Assembly: GCF_000617925.1 (NCBI RefSeq)
Contig: NZ_BAMT01000011.1
Location: forward strand, 1 to 64,000
DNA from: Methylobacillus glycogenes JCM 2850
GTDB lineage: Bacteria; Pseudomonadota; Gammaproteobacteria; Burkholderiales; Methylophilaceae
DNA length: 64,000 nucleotides
Direction of reading: 5' to 3'
This document shows positions 11,220-21,113 of the stretch, in pieces. The translations under genes and the position numbers were made by a program. The first letter of the stretch is position 1, and each line of letters begins with the position of its first letter. The notes under the pieces are model-generated. The model was not told the DNA's origin, did no database searches, and saw only the letters and a list, made by a program, of their open reading frames with translations.

Positions 11220-11248
11220 TTGTTAAAAATCAGCCAAGCTGTTAAAAT
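11220..11248 (+). promoter_or_regulatory. Sigma-70 promoter of the alpha operon
   Basis: TTGTTA (11220-11225) and TAAAAT (11243-11248) are 17 bp apart in the 123-bp rpmJ-rpsM gap, which is locally AT-rich. This gives a transcript starting about 48 bp before rpsM. Confidence 0.65.
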
Positions 11249-11302
11249 TTTGGGCTTTTTTGGCGATTTGAAACGATGCGCCATTAATTTTGGAGTAGCT
11301 AC

Positions 11303-11664
11303 ATGGCTCGTATTGCAGGGGTGAACATCCCAAATCATAAACATACTGAAATCGCATTGACTTCGATTTACGGTGTGGGCCGTACTACGGCAAAACAAAT
11401 TTGTCTGGCTGCAGGCGTTTCTGCGACAGCGAAGATCAAAGATCTGAACGACGCTGAAGTTGACAAGCTGCGTGATGAAGTCGGCAAGTTGCAAGTTGAA
11501 GGTGACCTTCGCCGCGAAGTAACCATGAACATCAAGCGTTTGATGGACCTGGGCTGCTATCGTGGTATCCGCCATCGTCGCGGCTTGCCTGTCCGTGGTC
11601 AACGTACAAAGACCAATGCGCGCACTCGCAAGGTCCAATCAAGCCTATCAAGGCATCCAAGTAA
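11303..11664 (+). CDS. rpsM: 30S ribosomal protein S13 (one base missing near the end)
   Basis: It starts [20 protein letters not shown]. After NARTRK the reading goes out of frame: one G is missing near 11632 (AAG-GGT expected). Restoring it gives the family C-terminus [12 protein letters not shown] and a TAA at 11662, 120 aa in all. S13 contacts the P-site tRNA through this basic tail. Essential gene, so a sequence error is the best reading. Confidence 0.95.
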
Positions 11665-11677
11665 GGAATAGCAAATA

Positions 11678-12067
11678 ATGGCTAAAGCTAACGTACGCGT
11701 ACGCAAGAAAGTCAAAAAGAATATTGCCGAGGGCATCGCCCACGTGCACGCTTCTTTTAACAACACGATCATTACCATCACGGATCGCCAAGGGAATGCA
11801 CTTTCCTGGGCAACTTCCGGCGGTGCTGGTTTCAAGGGTTCCCGTAAGAGTACTCCTTTCGCTGCCCAGGTTGCTGCTGAAGCTGCCGGCAAGGCTGCGC
11901 AAGAGTGCGGTGTTAAGAACCTTGAAGTTCGCATCAAGGGCCCAGGCCCAGGTCGTGAATCTGCTGTGCGTGCATTGAATGCAGTAGGTTTCAAGATCAC
12001 CAGCATTTCTGACGTAACCCCTGTGCCACACAACGGTTGCCGTCCACCAAAGAAACGCCGTATCTAA
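11678..12067 (+). CDS. rpsK: 30S ribosomal protein S11
   Basis: 129 aa. It shows [22 protein letters not shown] and the C-terminal [18 protein letters not shown], both hallmarks of S11 (mRNA exit path). rpsD would normally follow; it does not. Confidence 0.98.
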   Translation: MAKANVRVRKKVKKNIAEGIAHVHASFNNTIITITDRQGNALSWATSGGAGFKGSRKSTPFAAQVAAEAAGKAAQECGVKNLEVRIKGPGPGRESAVRALNAVGFKITSISDVTPVPHNGCRPPKKRRI

Positions 12068-12083
12068 ACCGGATACATGGTCT

Positions 12084-12121
12084 CAGCCACGATAACCTGG
12101 TTGTCGTGGTTGATTTTATTT
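12084..12121 (+). terminator. Strong hairpin between rpsK and rpoA
   Basis: A 13-bp stem (12084-12096 with 12100-12112, two G-U pairs) has a 3-nt loop and is followed by ATTTTATTT. It resembles an intrinsic terminator or regulatory hairpin and occupies the place where rpsD is usually found. rpoA starts 29 bp later with AAGGATAG as its binding site. Confidence 0.6.
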
Positions 12122-12149
12122 AAAGAAATCGAGGACCGTAAGGATAGCT

Positions 12150-13136
12150 ATGCAAAACAGTCCGACTGAATATTTAAAGCCACGTGTTGTTGATGTTGAA
12201 GTGATCTCACCAGTGCGTGCACGTGTGACTCTGGAGCCCATGGAGCGTGGTTTTGGTTACACACTGGGCAACGCATTGCGTCGTGTACTGCTGTCTTCCA
12301 TTCCTGGCTTTGCGATTACCGAAGTCAAGATTGATGGCGTTGTGCATGAATACTCAACACTGGATGGTGTGCAGGAAGACGTTGTAGATATCCTGCTGAA
12401 CCTCAAGGGTGTTGCACTTAAGCTCAATAGCAAGAGTGAAACCACTTTAATCCTCAACAAGAGCGTTGAGGGTGTAGTGACTGCCGGTGATTTTGAAACT
12501 GGTCACGATGCTGAAATCGCTAACCCTGATCATGTGATTGCTCACCTGACCAAGGGCGGCAAGATCAATCTTGAAGTCAAGGTTGAAATGGGTCGTGGTT
12601 ATCAGCCCGTACCTCAGCGCCAGAAGTCTGAAGATGAAGATCGTATCCTGGGCTTTATCCAGGTTGATGCTTCCTTCAGCCCAATCAGCAAGGTTAGTTA
12701 CCACGTTGAGAGCGCTCGTGTTGAGCAGCGTACCGATCTGGACAAGCTGATCATGGACGTTGAGACCAATGGTGTGGTTGAGCCTGAGCAAGCTATCCGT
12801 GATGCAGCACGCATCCTGATGGGCCAGTTGTCCGTGTTTGCCGACTTGGAAGGCGCGCCTTCTGAAGTTGAAGTTAAGCATGCACCACAAGTTGATCCTA
12901 TCTTGCTGCGTCCGGTGGATGATCTGGAACTGACAGTACGTTCGGCAAACTGCCTCAAGGCGGAAAACATTTATTACATTGGTGACCTGATTCAGCGTAC
13001 TGAAAACGAGCTGTTGAAAGCACCAAATCTGGGCCGTAAATCTTTGAATGAGATTAATGATGTACTGGCCTCTAAGGGCCTGACATTAGGCATGAAACTG
13101 GAAAATTGGCCACCAGCGGGCCTGGAAAAGGTGTGA
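12150..13136 (+). CDS. rpoA: DNA-directed RNA polymerase subunit alpha
   Basis: 328 aa. The N-terminal assembly domain ([23 protein letters not shown] near residues 30-50) and the C-terminal domain ([22 protein letters not shown] near 250-271, then [10 protein letters not shown]) are complete. Here it follows rpsK directly across an 82-bp gap with a hairpin, without rpsD. Confidence 0.98.
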   Translation: MQNSPTEYLKPRVVDVEVISPVRARVTLEPMERGFGYTLGNALRRVLLSSIPGFAITEVKIDGVVHEYSTLDGVQEDVVDILLNLKGVALKLNSKSETTLILNKSVEGVVTAGDFETGHDAEIANPDHVIAHLTKGGKINLEVKVEMGRGYQPVPQRQKSEDEDRILGFIQVDASFSPISKVSYHVESARVEQRTDLDKLIMDVETNGVVEPEQAIRDAARILMGQLSVFADLEGAPSEVEVKHAPQVDPILLRPVDDLELTVRSANCLKAENIYYIGDLIQRTENELLKAPNLGRKSLNEINDVLASKGLTLGMKLENWPPAGLEKV

Positions 13137-13146
13137 GGAAATCACT

Positions 13147-13542
13147 ATGCGTCATCGCAACAGCAATCGTAAATTAAACCGCACCAGCAGCCATCGTCTG
13201 GCTATGCTGCGCAACATGGCCAACTCTTTGCTGCGTCATGAAGTTATCAAGACCACTTTGCCTAAGGCCAAGGAACTGCGTCGTGTTGCAGAGCCTTTGA
13301 TCACTCTGGGCAAGGAAGCTACTCTGGCTAACCGCCGTCTGGCTTTCAACCGTCTGCGTGACCGTGATATCGTTGGCAAGCTCTTCAATGAACTGGGCCC
13401 ACGCTACCAAACACGTAACGGTGGTTACCTGCGTATCCTGAAGTGCGGTTTCCGCCAAGGTGACAATGCCCCTATGGCACTGGTTGAACTGGTTGACCGT
13501 CCAGAACTCGCAGTTGATGGTGAAGTAGTTAGCGCAGAATAA
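13147..13542 (+). CDS. rplQ: 50S ribosomal protein L17
   Basis: 131 aa starting [20 protein letters not shown], the usual last gene of the alpha operon. The start is 10 bp after rpoA. A strong terminator follows. Confidence 0.98.
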   Translation: MRHRNSNRKLNRTSSHRLAMLRNMANSLLRHEVIKTTLPKAKELRRVAEPLITLGKEATLANRRLAFNRLRDRDIVGKLFNELGPRYQTRNGGYLRILKCGFRQGDNAPMALVELVDRPELAVDGEVVSAE

Positions 13543-13567
13543 ATCTGATGCGGCAGTAGCCAAATCC

Positions 13568-13598
13568 AAAAAAGCTGGTTTTTTAACCAGCTTTTTTA
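13568..13598 (+). terminator. Intrinsic terminator of the alpha operon
   Basis: GCTGGTT (13574-13580) pairs with AACCAGC (13585-13591) over a TTTT loop, extended by flanking A/T runs, and is followed by TTTTTT. Confidence 0.9.
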
Positions 13599-13710
13599 TT
13601 GCGCCTTTGCCATGCATGCCAACGTTGCTGCGCCTGCATTGCAGCGCATTATGGCTTATGGGTGTGTGCAGGTTCACAGCAGCAGTACTAGCAAAGAGGG
13701 TTGCATCCCG

Positions 13711-13738
13711 TTGCTTAATTAAAGCATTTGCATATAAT
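13711..13738 (+). promoter_or_regulatory. Candidate sigma-70 promoter
   Basis: TTGCTT (13711-13716) and TATAAT (13733-13738) are 16 bp apart, 56 bp before the glycosyltransferase start. The surrounding stretch is AT-rich. Confidence 0.55.
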
Positions 13739-13793
13739 TTTGCTTTTAATTTTAAGTCATGGCTGCGCCGTTTGAAGGCGGCCATTCCACCAG

Positions 13794-14540
13794 ATGGCTG
13801 CTACCCTAGATATTCCCTGTTTCGTCATTAACATGGCCAAGGAGCTGACGCGCTGGCATGCGTTGCAGGCCCAGTGTCCGCCTGAGCTTAAATTCACACG
13901 TTTTGACGCAGTGGATGGCCGCTGTGCCGCAGAGCATAGCGTTAGCCAGATTCAGGATTTGGGACAACTCACCGCGCCAGAGCTGGGCTGCTTGCTGAGC
14001 CATATTGGTGTTTGGCAGCATGTTCTGCAGCAAGATCTTCCCTTGGCTGTCGTGCTGGAAGACGATGTCATGTTTGGCAAAAACTTTGCGGCCAGATTGC
14101 AAGGTTTTTTACAGCGCTTACCGCAGAATTTTGAGCTGGCTTATTTAGGTTTTAATGCTAATGCGCATGTGAAGTTTGCTATTCCCGGCGTCGGTAAGGT
14201 GGTTGTCATCGTGGATGGGGAGCACTACGACCTCAATACTGAAGAAACCGCCTGCTATCGTCTTTATCGGGCCTGGGGAACATGTGCTTATGTGATTTCA
14301 CAGCAGGGTGCAGCGCGTTTACTTGATCTTGTCATGAACAAGACCTACCCTGGCTACCACCATTTTGATTTTACCAACGGTTTGGGTGGGCTACTTAATT
14401 GTGCTTTCCCAACATCTCCCATCGATATGCGTATCATGTCATTGATGGAGCAGTTGCAGGCTTATGTCGCTTTTCCGCCCATCTGCCAGCCTCATCCTCA
14501 GCTTGATAGCACCATTACACAGCGCGCGTGGGATGCTTGA
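13794..14540 (+). CDS. Glycosyltransferase family 25 (LPS biosynthesis type)
   Basis: 248 aa. The opening IPCFVINMAKELTRWHALQAQ, the TAPELGCLLSHIGVWQHVLQ motif and the acidic LAVVLEDDVMFGKNF (residues 82-96) match family 25 enzymes that add sugars to lipopolysaccharide. EDD is the likely metal/nucleotide-sugar site. It has no signal peptide and would act on the inner face of the membrane. It stands alone with its own promoter. The sugar and acceptor cannot be read from sequence. Confidence 0.82.
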   Translation: MAATLDIPCFVINMAKELTRWHALQAQCPPELKFTRFDAVDGRCAAEHSVSQIQDLGQLTAPELGCLLSHIGVWQHVLQQDLPLAVVLEDDVMFGKNFAARLQGFLQRLPQNFELAYLGFNANAHVKFAIPGVGKVVVIVDGEHYDLNTEETACYRLYRAWGTCAYVISQQGAARLLDLVMNKTYPGYHHFDFTNGLGGLLNCAFPTSPIDMRIMSLMEQLQAYVAFPPICQPHPQLDSTITQRAWDA

Positions 14541-14730
14541 ACCTGCTTTATGCCCATCTGTCGCAAAATATATCTGTGCCGCAGGGCGGTAAGTGGGGCA
14601 CAAATGATAGGCACAATACCAGCGGCATAATAAAATCTGTCTGTTGGTGCCAAGTCATCATTCGGCATCGCGTCACCCAGCACCAGGGTTGTTATTACTT
14701 CAACGTACCATCATAAGCTTGCAAGGCGAT

Positions 14731-16170
14731 ATGGCAGATAGACAAGAATCAAAAGAAAGTTTGCAGGAGAGCTTGCAACAGGTCATCAGCTTGCTGAGCA
14801 AGCACAAGCTGGTTGAAGAGCTATTGCACAAGCAGGACATGCCTAAGCAGGCGCTGGTGCAGAACCTGGTACACAAGCAAAACCTGGTAGAACTGCAGAA
14901 AAAGCTGGATACCCTGCATCCCGCTGACGTTGCCTATATTCTTGAGGCCTTGCCTTTAGAGCAGCGTCTTGACGTTTGGGATCTGGTCAAGGCCGAGCGC
15001 GACGGTGAAATCCTGCTGGAAGTATCGGATGCGGTGCGCCAGACGCTGATTGCGGACATGGATTCCGATGAGTTGCTGGCGGCCGCAGAGCAACTGGATA
15101 CCGATGAGCTGGCCGACCTGGCGCCAGACCTTCCCAAAGATGTGCTGCAAGAGCTGCTGGAGAGCCTGGATAGCCGCAACCGCGAACGGCTGCAATCGGC
15201 TCTGGCCTATATGGATGATGCCGTGGGCGCGCTCATGGATTTCGATATCATCACCATACGTGAAGACATCACACTGGAAGTGGCGCTACGTTATCTGCGC
15301 CGTATAGGCAGCCTGCCTGACCATACCGATAAATTGTTTGTGGTAGACCGCAATGATGTCCTGCGAGGTGTGTTGCCGCTCAAGCGTCTGGTGGTGAATG
15401 ATCTGGATTCTGGTGTTGCGGAAATCATGGCCGATGATGCGGTGGTATTCCACCCCCAGGATAAAGCCGACGAGGCCGCCAAGGCCTTTGAACGCTATGA
15501 CTTGGTGACAGCCCCGGTAGTAGACGAAAACAATCGCCTGGTAGGCCGACTGACGGTGGATACGGTGATGGACTATATCCGCGAAGAAGCCGAAAGCGAT
15601 ATGTTGTCCATGGCGGGTCTGCGCGAAGAAGAAGATATATTCTCTTCGGTCTGGAAATCGGTGCAAAACCGCTGGACCTGGTTGGCGATCAATCTGGTAA
15701 CCGCCTTTGTTGCCTCGCGCGTTATCGGCATGTTTGAAGGCTCGATTGAAAAAATTGTCGCTTTGGCGGCCTTGATGCCTATTGTCGCTGGCATAGGCGG
15801 TAACTCCGGCAATCAGACCACCACCATGATTGTGCGTGGGTTAGCGCTGGGGCAAATCTCCTATTACAACACCCGCTCCCTGCTAATCAAGGAAACCGGA
15901 GTTGGGCTGTTGAATGGCCTGATCTGGGGTAGCGTGCTGGGGATTATTGCCTACCTGCTGTATGACAATGTGGCCCTGGGCCTGGTCATGACAGCTGCGA
16001 TGACGCTGAATCTATTACTGGCTGCGGTGATGGGGGTGATGATTCCTTTAATCATGTCCAGTCGCTTCAATCGTGATCCTGCGGTTGGCTCCAGCGTATT
16101 GATCACCGCGGTCACCGATAGCGGTGGCTTCTTTATCTTCCTGGGTCTGGCGACCATCTTCCTGCTATGA
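14731..16170 (+). CDS. mgtE: Magnesium transporter MgtE
   Basis: 479 aa from the ATG at 14731, which has AAGG upstream; the longer frame adds 29 unlikely residues. Order: N-terminal superhelical domain (about 20-140), two CBS domains (about 145-275), then five transmembrane helices. The pore signature PIVAGIGGNSGNQTTTMIVRGLALG is near residues 349-373. MgtE is a Mg2+-gated Mg2+ channel. Its stop overlaps the MscS start (ATGA), so the two are co-translated. Confidence 0.95.
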   Translation: MADRQESKESLQESLQQVISLLSKHKLVEELLHKQDMPKQALVQNLVHKQNLVELQKKLDTLHPADVAYILEALPLEQRLDVWDLVKAERDGEILLEVSDAVRQTLIADMDSDELLAAAEQLDTDELADLAPDLPKDVLQELLESLDSRNRERLQSALAYMDDAVGALMDFDIITIREDITLEVALRYLRRIGSLPDHTDKLFVVDRNDVLRGVLPLKRLVVNDLDSGVAEIMADDAVVFHPQDKADEAAKAFERYDLVTAPVVDENNRLVGRLTVDTVMDYIREEAESDMLSMAGLREEEDIFSSVWKSVQNRWTWLAINLVTAFVASRVIGMFEGSIEKIVALAALMPIVAGIGGNSGNQTTTMIVRGLALGQISYYNTRSLLIKETGVGLLNGLIWGSVLGIIAYLLYDNVALGLVMTAAMTLNLLLAAVMGVMIPLIMSSRFNRDPAVGSSVLITAVTDSGGFFIFLGLATIFLL

Positions 16171-17447
16171 ACAACACTATCTTCACTGTCTGGCAAGACC
16201 TGCAGGCAGATTTCTCCTCCGCTGCAGTGGTGTGGCAAGTTGGCATCATTGTCAGCAGCCTGGTGATTGCCTGGTCTCTCAATAGCCTGCAACGTGCCCG
16301 TCTGGCCAGTAGCAATGTGCATCAGGCGGCTATTGATGGGCTGACCCGTATTCTCTTCCCCATCTCATCGCTGGTGATGATCTGGATTGGCCAGCTGGTA
16401 CTGGCCAACTGGTATAGCCCCAGCCTGCTGGAGTTGGCTTCCAGGCTCTTAATTGCCATGGCCGTCATCCGCCTTGCCGTCTATGTACTGCGCTTTGTGT
16501 TTTCCCCCAGTGGCTGGCTCAAGACCACAGAAAACATCCTATCCAGCACCGTCTGGGTAGTGCTGGCGCTGCATGTCACTGGTGTGCTGCCAGATATACT
16601 TGAAGCGCTGGATGGCGTGCGCTTTACCGTGGGCAAGAGCCCGGTGAGCTTGCTGCTGGTGATACAAGGCTTGTTGACCGTGCTGGTCACCTTGTTTATT
16701 GCGCTGTGGTTAAGCCGTTTGATTGAGAACCGCCTGATGCAGGCGCAAAACATCAATATCAATATGCGTGTGGTCATCAACAAAGTCATACGCATCGCCT
16801 TTATCTTTGTGGCCGTCATGGTGGCCTTGTCGGCGGTGGGGCTGGATCTCACATTGCTATCGGTGTTTGGTGGCGCCTTGGGTGTGGGTCTGGGCTTTGG
16901 CTTGCAGAAGATTGCCAGCAACTATGTCAGCGGCTTTATCATCCTGCTCGATGAATCCATGAATCTGGGAGATATCGTCACCATAGGTTCCTACTACGGC
17001 ATAGTGCAAGAACTGCGCTCACGCTATATGGTGCTACGTCAGCTGGATGGCACGGATGTCATTATCCCCAATGAAACCCTGATCACCAGCGCGGCCATCA
17101 ACCATACGGCCATCAGGCGTAGGGTTCCTATCAAGCTGCCTATACAGGTGGCGTATGAAACCGATATTCGTGAAGCGCTGGCCTTGATGGTAGAGATAGG
17201 CAAGAAACAGCCACGGGTGATGCAAGAGCCACCACCAGATGCCAAGCTGGTAGGCTTTGCCGAAAGCGGCATAGACCTCAACCTGACCGTCTGGGTGCCA
17301 GACCCTGAAAATGGGGCGGGCAGTATTCCGCACGATATTTATATGGCACTCTGGGACGAGTTCAAGAAGCGCGGTATATCCATCCCTTACCCGCAACGCG
17401 AAGTGCGCATCTTGCAGCAGGAAACACCTGCTACGCCTGGTCAATAA
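16167..17447 (+). CDS. MscS-family mechanosensitive ion channel
   Basis: 426 aa, with several N-terminal membrane helices (residues 20-220) before the MscS core. The pore-lining helix reads LLSVFGGALGVGLGFGLQKIAS (about 228-249), followed by SGFIILLDESMNLGDIVTIG. These channels release solutes on hypo-osmotic shock. The gene overlaps mgtE by four bases. Confidence 0.92.
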   Translation: MNNTIFTVWQDLQADFSSAAVVWQVGIIVSSLVIAWSLNSLQRARLASSNVHQAAIDGLTRILFPISSLVMIWIGQLVLANWYSPSLLELASRLLIAMAVIRLAVYVLRFVFSPSGWLKTTENILSSTVWVVLALHVTGVLPDILEALDGVRFTVGKSPVSLLLVIQGLLTVLVTLFIALWLSRLIENRLMQAQNININMRVVINKVIRIAFIFVAVMVALSAVGLDLTLLSVFGGALGVGLGFGLQKIASNYVSGFIILLDESMNLGDIVTIGSYYGIVQELRSRYMVLRQLDGTDVIIPNETLITSAAINHTAIRRRVPIKLPIQVAYETDIREALALMVEIGKKQPRVMQEPPPDAKLVGFAESGIDLNLTVWVPDPENGAGSIPHDIYMALWDEFKKRGISIPYPQREVRILQQETPATPGQ

Positions 17448-17523
17448 TTGGCCTGCAAGCCAGCAGGCCTATCTTGATGCAATCCAAATTCGATCAAATT
17501 AGCATCACTTGAGCTTAGGCAAT

Positions 17524-17551
17524 AAAAAAGCCCGCATATGCGGGCTTTTTC
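17524..17551. terminator. Bidirectional terminator
   Basis: A perfect 18-nt palindrome AGCCCGCATATGCGGGCT (17529-17546) is flanked by A6 on the left and T5 on the right. It lies between the convergent MscS gene and rpmG and can serve both. Confidence 0.88.
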
Positions 17552-17566
17552 TTGGGAGCAACAAGC

Positions 17567-17722
17567 TTATTTCAGCTTGGTTTCCTTGTACAGTACATGC
17601 TTGCGAGCAACGGGATCAAACTTCTTGATCTCCATTTTTTCTGGCATGGTGCGCTTGTTCTTGGTCGTGGTGTAGAAGTGACCAGTACCAGCGCTGGATT
17701 CCAGTTTGATTTTTTCACGCAT
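17567..17722 (-). CDS. rpmG: 50S ribosomal protein L33
   Basis: 51 aa, read on the minus strand: [20 protein letters not shown] then [17 protein letters not shown] and [13 protein letters not shown]. It is the zinc-free form (no CxxC). It lies 11 bp after rpmB in the usual rpmB-rpmG pair. Confidence 0.97.
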   Translation of the reverse strand: MREKIKLESSAGTGHFYTTTKNKRTMPEKMEIKKFDPVARKHVLYKETKLK

Positions 17723-17733
17723 GATTTAAGTCC

Positions 17734-17970
17734 TTAAATGTTTTCGCCGCTGGCACGCAGATCAGCCAGAACAGCATCAATACCGTTCTTGTCGATTGTG
17801 CGCAGTGCAGCATTGGTGATACGTAGGCTGATCCAGCGGTTTTCGCTCTCTACCCAGAACTTGCGGTTTTGCAGGTTAGGAAGGAAACGACGCTTGGTCT
17901 TGTTGTTTGCGTGGGAAACGTTATTCCCAACCATCGGCTTTTTGCCGGTTACCTGACATACGCGTGCCAT
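17734..17970 (-). CDS. rpmB: 50S ribosomal protein L28
   Basis: 78 aa. [20 protein letters not shown], then [19 protein letters not shown] identify L28. It is transcribed with rpmG from the promoter upstream. Confidence 0.97.
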   Translation of the reverse strand: MARVCQVTGKKPMVGNNVSHANNKTKRRFLPNLQNRKFWVESENRWISLRITNAALRTIDKNGIDAVLADLRASGENI

Positions 17971-17998
17971 GGTTGACTCCGAAATTCGAAAGACCGCA

Positions 17999-18028
17999 TT
18001 TATACCATGAAAAACTAAATGTTTTCAA
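17999..18028 (-). promoter_or_regulatory. Sigma-70 promoter of rpmB-rpmG
   Basis: On the minus strand TTGAAA (18028-18023) precedes TATAAA (18004-17999) by 18 bp. The -10 ends 28 bp before the rpmB start. Confidence 0.65.
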
Positions 18029-18075
18029 GTGTATTGGAAGATTTTTAATTAGCAGCTAAAGCTGCAATCCCAGGC

Positions 18076-18543
18076 TTAATGCTTGCCAGTGCTGCCAAAA
18101 CCGCCTTCACCACGCGAACTTTCGGTGAATTCAGCGACAATATTAAAGCTGGCTTGTACCACAGGCACAATCACCAGCTGCGCAATGCGCTCCATGGGGT
18201 TGATGATGAAACTATCCTTGCCGCGGTTCCAGCACGATACCAGCAGTTGGCCCTGATAATCTGAATCGATCAGGCCCACCAGATTGCCCAGCACAATGCC
18301 ATGCTTATGGCCCAGGCCAGAGCGCGGCAAAATCAGTGCCGCATACTGTGGGTCTGCCAGATGGATAGCCAGGCCTGTGGGGATCATGATGGTGTCGCCG
18401 GGGTGCAGCGTCTGGGTGTGCTCCAGACAGGCGCGCAAATCCAGGCCAGCAGAGCCAGGCGTGGCGTAGGCGGGCAGCATGTGCTGCAGGCGTGGGTCTA
18501 AAATCTTGATATCAATATTGAGGCTCATGTTAGGTATGCTCAT
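18076..18543 (-). CDS. dut: Deoxyuridine 5'-triphosphate nucleotidohydrolase (dUTPase)
   Basis: 155 aa from the ATG at 18543, which overlaps the coaBC stop (ATGA); an internal ATG at 18528 ([13 protein letters not shown]) also fits the family. Five dUTPase motifs can be seen: [42 protein letters not shown] and [12 protein letters not shown]. The enzyme hydrolyses dUTP to dUMP and PPi, keeping uracil out of DNA. coaBC-dut is a common gene pair. Confidence 0.95.
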   Translation of the reverse strand: MSIPNMSLNIDIKILDPRLQHMLPAYATPGSAGLDLRACLEHTQTLHPGDTIMIPTGLAIHLADPQYAALILPRSGLGHKHGIVLGNLVGLIDSDYQGQLLVSCWNRGKDSFIINPMERIAQLVIVPVVQASFNIVAEFTESSRGEGGFGSTGKH

Positions 18544-19780
18544 TTCTGCTTGTCGGTATGGGTGAACATGGTGGCAATATGTTGCAGCAGCCCATGCGCC
18601 AGTTCAATCTTGGGGCCGTGTGGCAGCGGGTGGCTGCCAGCGTCATCTATCAGCACCAGGCTGCTTTCATCCTGTCCCAACGCCTCACTGGCAATATTGG
18701 CCGCGATTAATGGAATATGTTTGCGGCGACGTTTTTCTTCGGCGTATTGCAGTAAATTCTCGGTTTCAGCCGCAAAGCCAACGCAGAAAGGCGGATTAGG
18801 GCGCGCTGCCACTGTAGCCAGGATATCGGGGTTGGGTTCCAGCGTAATGGTCAGGCTTTGCTGACTTTTCTTCAGCTTATGCTGACTGCTTTGCTGTGGT
18901 CTGTAATCTGCCACTGCCGCAACTGCAATGAAAATATCCTGACCCGGGAGTTGTGACTCCACCGCGTCCAGCATTTCCAGCGCACTGGTGACTTTAATGG
19001 TGCGGGCAGCTGCGGGGGGCTGCAAAGCAACCGGGCCACTGACCAGGGTGACGGTTGCCCCTAATTCTATGGCAGCTTGCGCCACGCTGTAACCCATCTT
19101 GCCCGAGCTATGATTGCTGAGCGCACGTACCGGGTCTAGCGCTTCTACCGTGGGGCCAGCCGTAATCAAGATGCGCTTGCCCGCAAGTAATGCGTTTGCA
19201 GCGGAAGGTCTTGCAGAGGCAGGGTTTGACGCACTGGCGCTGGCGGCCAATATCTCTGCCAACAAGGCCTCGGCTTCCAGCATGCGGCCCATCCCGGTCT
19301 CGCCACAGGCTTGTGCGCCGCTCTCCGGGCCAAATAGCCGTACACCATCCTGTTGCAGTTGCACGATATTGCGCTGGGTAGCAGCCTGCTGCCACATCTG
19401 GCGATTCATGGCCGGTGCCACATAAAGTGGACAGTCACGCGCCAGGCAAAGCGTACTCAGCAAATCATCCGCATGGCCGTGTACCAGCTTGGCAATAAAA
19501 TCTGCACTGGCGGGGGCGACGAGAATGGCATCTACTTGGCGGGAAAGATCGATATGCGCCATGCCGCGGCTACTACTATCATCCAGAGGCCAGTGTGCAC
19601 AGGGTTGCCTGATAGCGCCTGAAAAGTCAGCGGCGTCACAAAACGCGTGGCAGACTCCGTCATCACCACATGCACATTAATGTCTTGTTTTACAAGCAGT
19701 CTCACCAGCTCTGCGGATTTGTAGGCGGCAATGCCTCCGCTAATGCCGAGCAAGAGGTTTTTTATGGAATAATCACTCAT
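18540..19780 (-). CDS. coaBC: Bifunctional phosphopantothenoylcysteine decarboxylase / phosphopantothenate-cysteine ligase (one base missing)
   Basis: It starts at 19780 with [21 protein letters not shown] (flavin-binding CoaC domain). The frame breaks near 19583, where a GGG has become GG; adding one G gives [16 protein letters not shown] and a 413-aa protein. The CoaC part ends near residue 190, with PAMNRQMW conserved. The CoaB part begins [32 protein letters not shown]. Together they make 4'-phosphopantetheine for CoA. Divergent from radC. Confidence 0.93.
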
Positions 19781-19847
19781 CAGGATGGTAGGCAGGCGTA
19801 GAAACACCGCTGGAAATTTCACCCGATTCTATATGAAAGGCTGAAGC

Positions 19848-20522
19848 GTGGCGATTACTGATTGGCCGGACAATGAGCGCCCCAGAGAGAAACTACTGGG
19901 CAGAGGAGCGGCGGCATTGTCTGATGCCGAGCTATTGGCAATTTTTCTGCGTACTGGCGTGATGGGCAAATCCGCCGTAGATCTGGCGCGTGATCTGCTG
20001 GCGCACTTTTCCAGCCTCAACGGCATATTTGCTGCCAGCGCTCAGGAAATCACAGGCGTGCATGGCATGGGCCGCAGCAAGTTTGTGCAGTTGCAGGCCA
20101 TCTTTGAAATGAGTCGCCGCGCCTTGCTGGAGCAAATGCATGAGCGCGATGTCCTGACTTCACCGCAAGCGGTGCGCCAATACCTCAATATGAAAATAGG
20201 TGGCCAGCCCCATGAAGTGTTTATGGCCTTGTTTCTTGATGCCCAACATAGAGTGGTGGCAGTTGAGGAATTATTCCGCGACACCTTGACCCAAGCCAGA
20301 GTCTATCCGCGAGAAGTGGTCAAGCGGGCGCTGTACCATAATGCTGCTGCCGTGATATTTGCCCACAATCACCCCTCAGGCGAGGCAAAGCCAAGCGAGG
20401 CAGACAAATTACTCACCGAAGCGCTTAAAGCCGGATTGCAGTTGGTGGATATACGCGTGCTGGACCACTTTGTGGTTGCCGGAAACAAGATCTGCTCGTT
20501 TAGCGAACTTGGGCTGCTTTAG
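19848..20522 (+). CDS. radC: RadC family JAB/MPN-domain protein
   Basis: 224 aa from a GTG start. N-terminal helix-hairpin-helix region ([20 protein letters not shown], then [18 protein letters not shown]) and a C-terminal JAMM metal site [19 protein letters not shown] near residues 165-184. Despite the name a direct role in DNA repair is not established. It is next to coaBC-dut in many betaproteobacteria. Confidence 0.92.
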   Translation: MAITDWPDNERPREKLLGRGAAALSDAELLAIFLRTGVMGKSAVDLARDLLAHFSSLNGIFAASAQEITGVHGMGRSKFVQLQAIFEMSRRALLEQMHERDVLTSPQAVRQYLNMKIGGQPHEVFMALFLDAQHRVVAVEELFRDTLTQARVYPREVVKRALYHNAAAVIFAHNHPSGEAKPSEADKLLTEALKAGLQLVDIRVLDHFVVAGNKICSFSELGLL

Positions 20523-20626
20523 GCGCTACCCTTAATATCGCGCTGCCATGAGGCAGCGCTCTCAATGTCCAGTGCTCTCAAAGTACAAACCCCGCCGAGG
20601 GTATGCAAGCGCAATGCAGGGAGTGA

Positions 20627-20893
20627 TTAACGGCCTTTACCGCTCAGTGAGCCGCGATTGAAATGCTTGTCGCCAGGCGGGATGCAACGCGTACCAAAGT
20701 AACCACCTTGTGACTTGGGTGGGCATTCACCATTGATGCGTTGACCCGGCTCCGCATATTGCCAGCTACCATCCGGCTGCAACACCACAGATTCACCTTC
20801 ACTGGTAGTCGCGTTAATCTCACGGCCTTCTTCGGCCATCACGGGTAGTGCCAGCCAGCCACCGAGGGCAGCGGCAAATAGGGTATGTCTCAT
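20627..20893 (-). CDS. Small secreted protein with conserved CIPPGDK C-terminus, paralogue A
   Basis: 88 aa with a clear signal peptide (MRHTLFAAALGGWLALPVMA). The mature part has TTSEGESVVLQPDGSWQYAE, a short beta-rich repeat reminiscent of small domains ending in a DGTWxY motif. Then come two Cys 13 residues apart and RCIPPGDKHFNRGSLSGKGR at the extreme C-terminus. A second gene at 41203-41508 has the same plan and tail. Function unknown; a periplasmic location and a disulfide between the two Cys are inferred. Confidence 0.75.
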   Translation of the reverse strand: MRHTLFAAALGGWLALPVMAEEGREINATTSEGESVVLQPDGSWQYAEPGQRINGECPPKSQGGYFGTRCIPPGDKHFNRGSLSGKGR

Positions 20894-21113
20894 GCGATCT
20901 CATCCTTATCTCTGTTGTCAGCCTGGTCATATTGCACAGCCTAGCCAGTTTTTTGCTGCCGATATTGCCACGCATGGTCATGAAGAGCTAGCGCAATTAG
21001 TGACAAGTTCGCGCTATCTGGTTGGTGACTAGTAGCAATATCCGGCAGTGATATAAGGAAAGACCGGAAATTAAAGCTTAAGGTTCCTGCCTTCAAGTCT
21101 CACGCGTATTCCC

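Noticed and set aside
20894-21113. Further gene between the small secreted protein and the nitrate reductase
   Set aside because: The 220 bp hold no frame with a start, binding site and conserved residues.
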